Part shown: positions 5,777 to 5,985 of the stretch, one piece after another
Layout of the letters: each line of letters begins with the position of its first letter
Position numbering within the stretch: the first letter of the stretch is position 1
NCBI GenBank assembly: GCA_903906325.1
Contig: CAIVJV010000283.1
Location: 1 to 5,985 of the forward strand
DNA length: 5,985 bases
Direction of reading: 5' to 3'
From: an uncultured Gemmatimonadota bacterium
GTDB lineage: Bacteria > Gemmatimonadota > Gemmatimonadetes > Gemmatimonadales > Gemmatimonadaceae
Translations under genes and position numbers: made by a program
The notes under the pieces: model-generated
Databases searched by the model: none
What the model saw: only the letters and a program-made list of their open reading frames with translations
What the model was told of the DNA's origin: nothing

Positions 5777-5985
5777 TCCCCGATGAGGTGGTCGAACAGG
5801 TCAGCCAGCAGGCCGACATCGTCGCCATCATCGGCGAACATGTGAAGCTCAAGAAGACGGGGTCCGTCTGGCGCGGGCCCTGTCCGTTCCACCAGGGCAA
5901 GGGACCGAACTTCTCCGTGGTCCCGGGACGCGGCTTCACCTGCTTCGTCTGCGGCGAGAAGGGATCGGTCTTCACCTTCCTGCAG
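5773..5985 (+). CDS. dnaG: DNA primase DnaG, N-terminal zinc-binding domain (3' end outside the window)
   Basis: DnaG makes the RNA primers for DNA replication at the fork. Only the first 71 residues are present. They read IPDEVVEQVSQQADIVAIIGEHV, the normal primase N-terminal helix, followed by the CHC2 zinc ribbon: CPFH (C37, H40) and CFVC (C57, C60), then GEKGSVFTFLQ. All four zinc ligands are in place. The loop after CPFH reads QGKGPNFSV, where most primases have xEKTPSF, and the residue before CFVC is Thr where His or another aromatic is usual. These are modest family-level differences, not signs of inactivation. The ATG at 5773 overlaps the mutS2 stop (ATGA, 5773-5776), with GGAG upstream. 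The catalytic TOPRIM domain and any rpoD downstream would lie past the window edge. Confidence 0.95.
   Translation, partial: MIPDEVVEQVSQQADIVAIIGEHVKLKKTGSVWRGPCPFHQGKGPNFSVVPGRGFTCFVCGEKGSVFTFLQ

Noticed and set aside
1..5985. Search for mobile elements, CRISPR, tRNA or a novel defence-type system
   Set aside because: No transposase, direct-repeat array, tRNA-like fold or unexplained gene is visible. Apart from the rpsU leader, the sequence is fully accounted for by conserved genes.

Overview
The window is a compact, GC-rich, entirely plus-strand block of bacterial housekeeping genes that ends in the start of the DNA primase gene. Leu=CTC, Ile=ATC, Ala=GCG and Gly=GGG codons dominate throughout. 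The gene order, the codon use and the look of several proteins best fit Gemmatimonadota. That is an inference: another high-GC phylum is not excluded, and nothing here looks recently transferred.

Left part (1-2561): the 3' end of a GT4-family glycosyltransferase overlaps prmA (ribosomal protein L11 methyltransferase) by 4 bases. prmA in turn overlaps rsmE (16S rRNA m3U1498 methyltransferase) by 4 bases. A 12-base gap with a clear ribosome-binding site leads to a small HIT-family (HinT-like) nucleotide hydrolase.

Middle (2562-2668): this is the only real intergenic gap. It holds a plausible sigma-70-type promoter (TTGCCC, 17 bp spacer, TAACTT) and an unusually long purine-rich Shine-Dalgarno in front of a TTG-started rpsU (bS21).

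Right part (2669-5985): rpsU, yqeY (GatB/YqeY-type protein), mutS2 (complete, with ATPase, KOW-like and Smr domains) and dnaG (first 71 codons) follow each other with a 1-base gap and then two 4-base overlaps, so they look like one translationally coupled unit.

The block resembles a join of two classic conserved neighbourhoods: the prmA-rsmE-...-rpsU-yqeY string known downstream of dnaK/dnaJ in Firmicutes, and the rpsU-(yqeY)-dnaG-rpoD macromolecular-synthesis operon. Here mutS2 sits between yqeY and dnaG. The theme is ribosome modification, assembly and quality control linked to replication initiation. I see no mobile element, CRISPR array, tRNA, rRNA or convincing intrinsic terminator, and no evidence of an undescribed system. 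The most interesting points are the rpsU leader, the placement of mutS2, and a few substitutions in otherwise conserved motifs.
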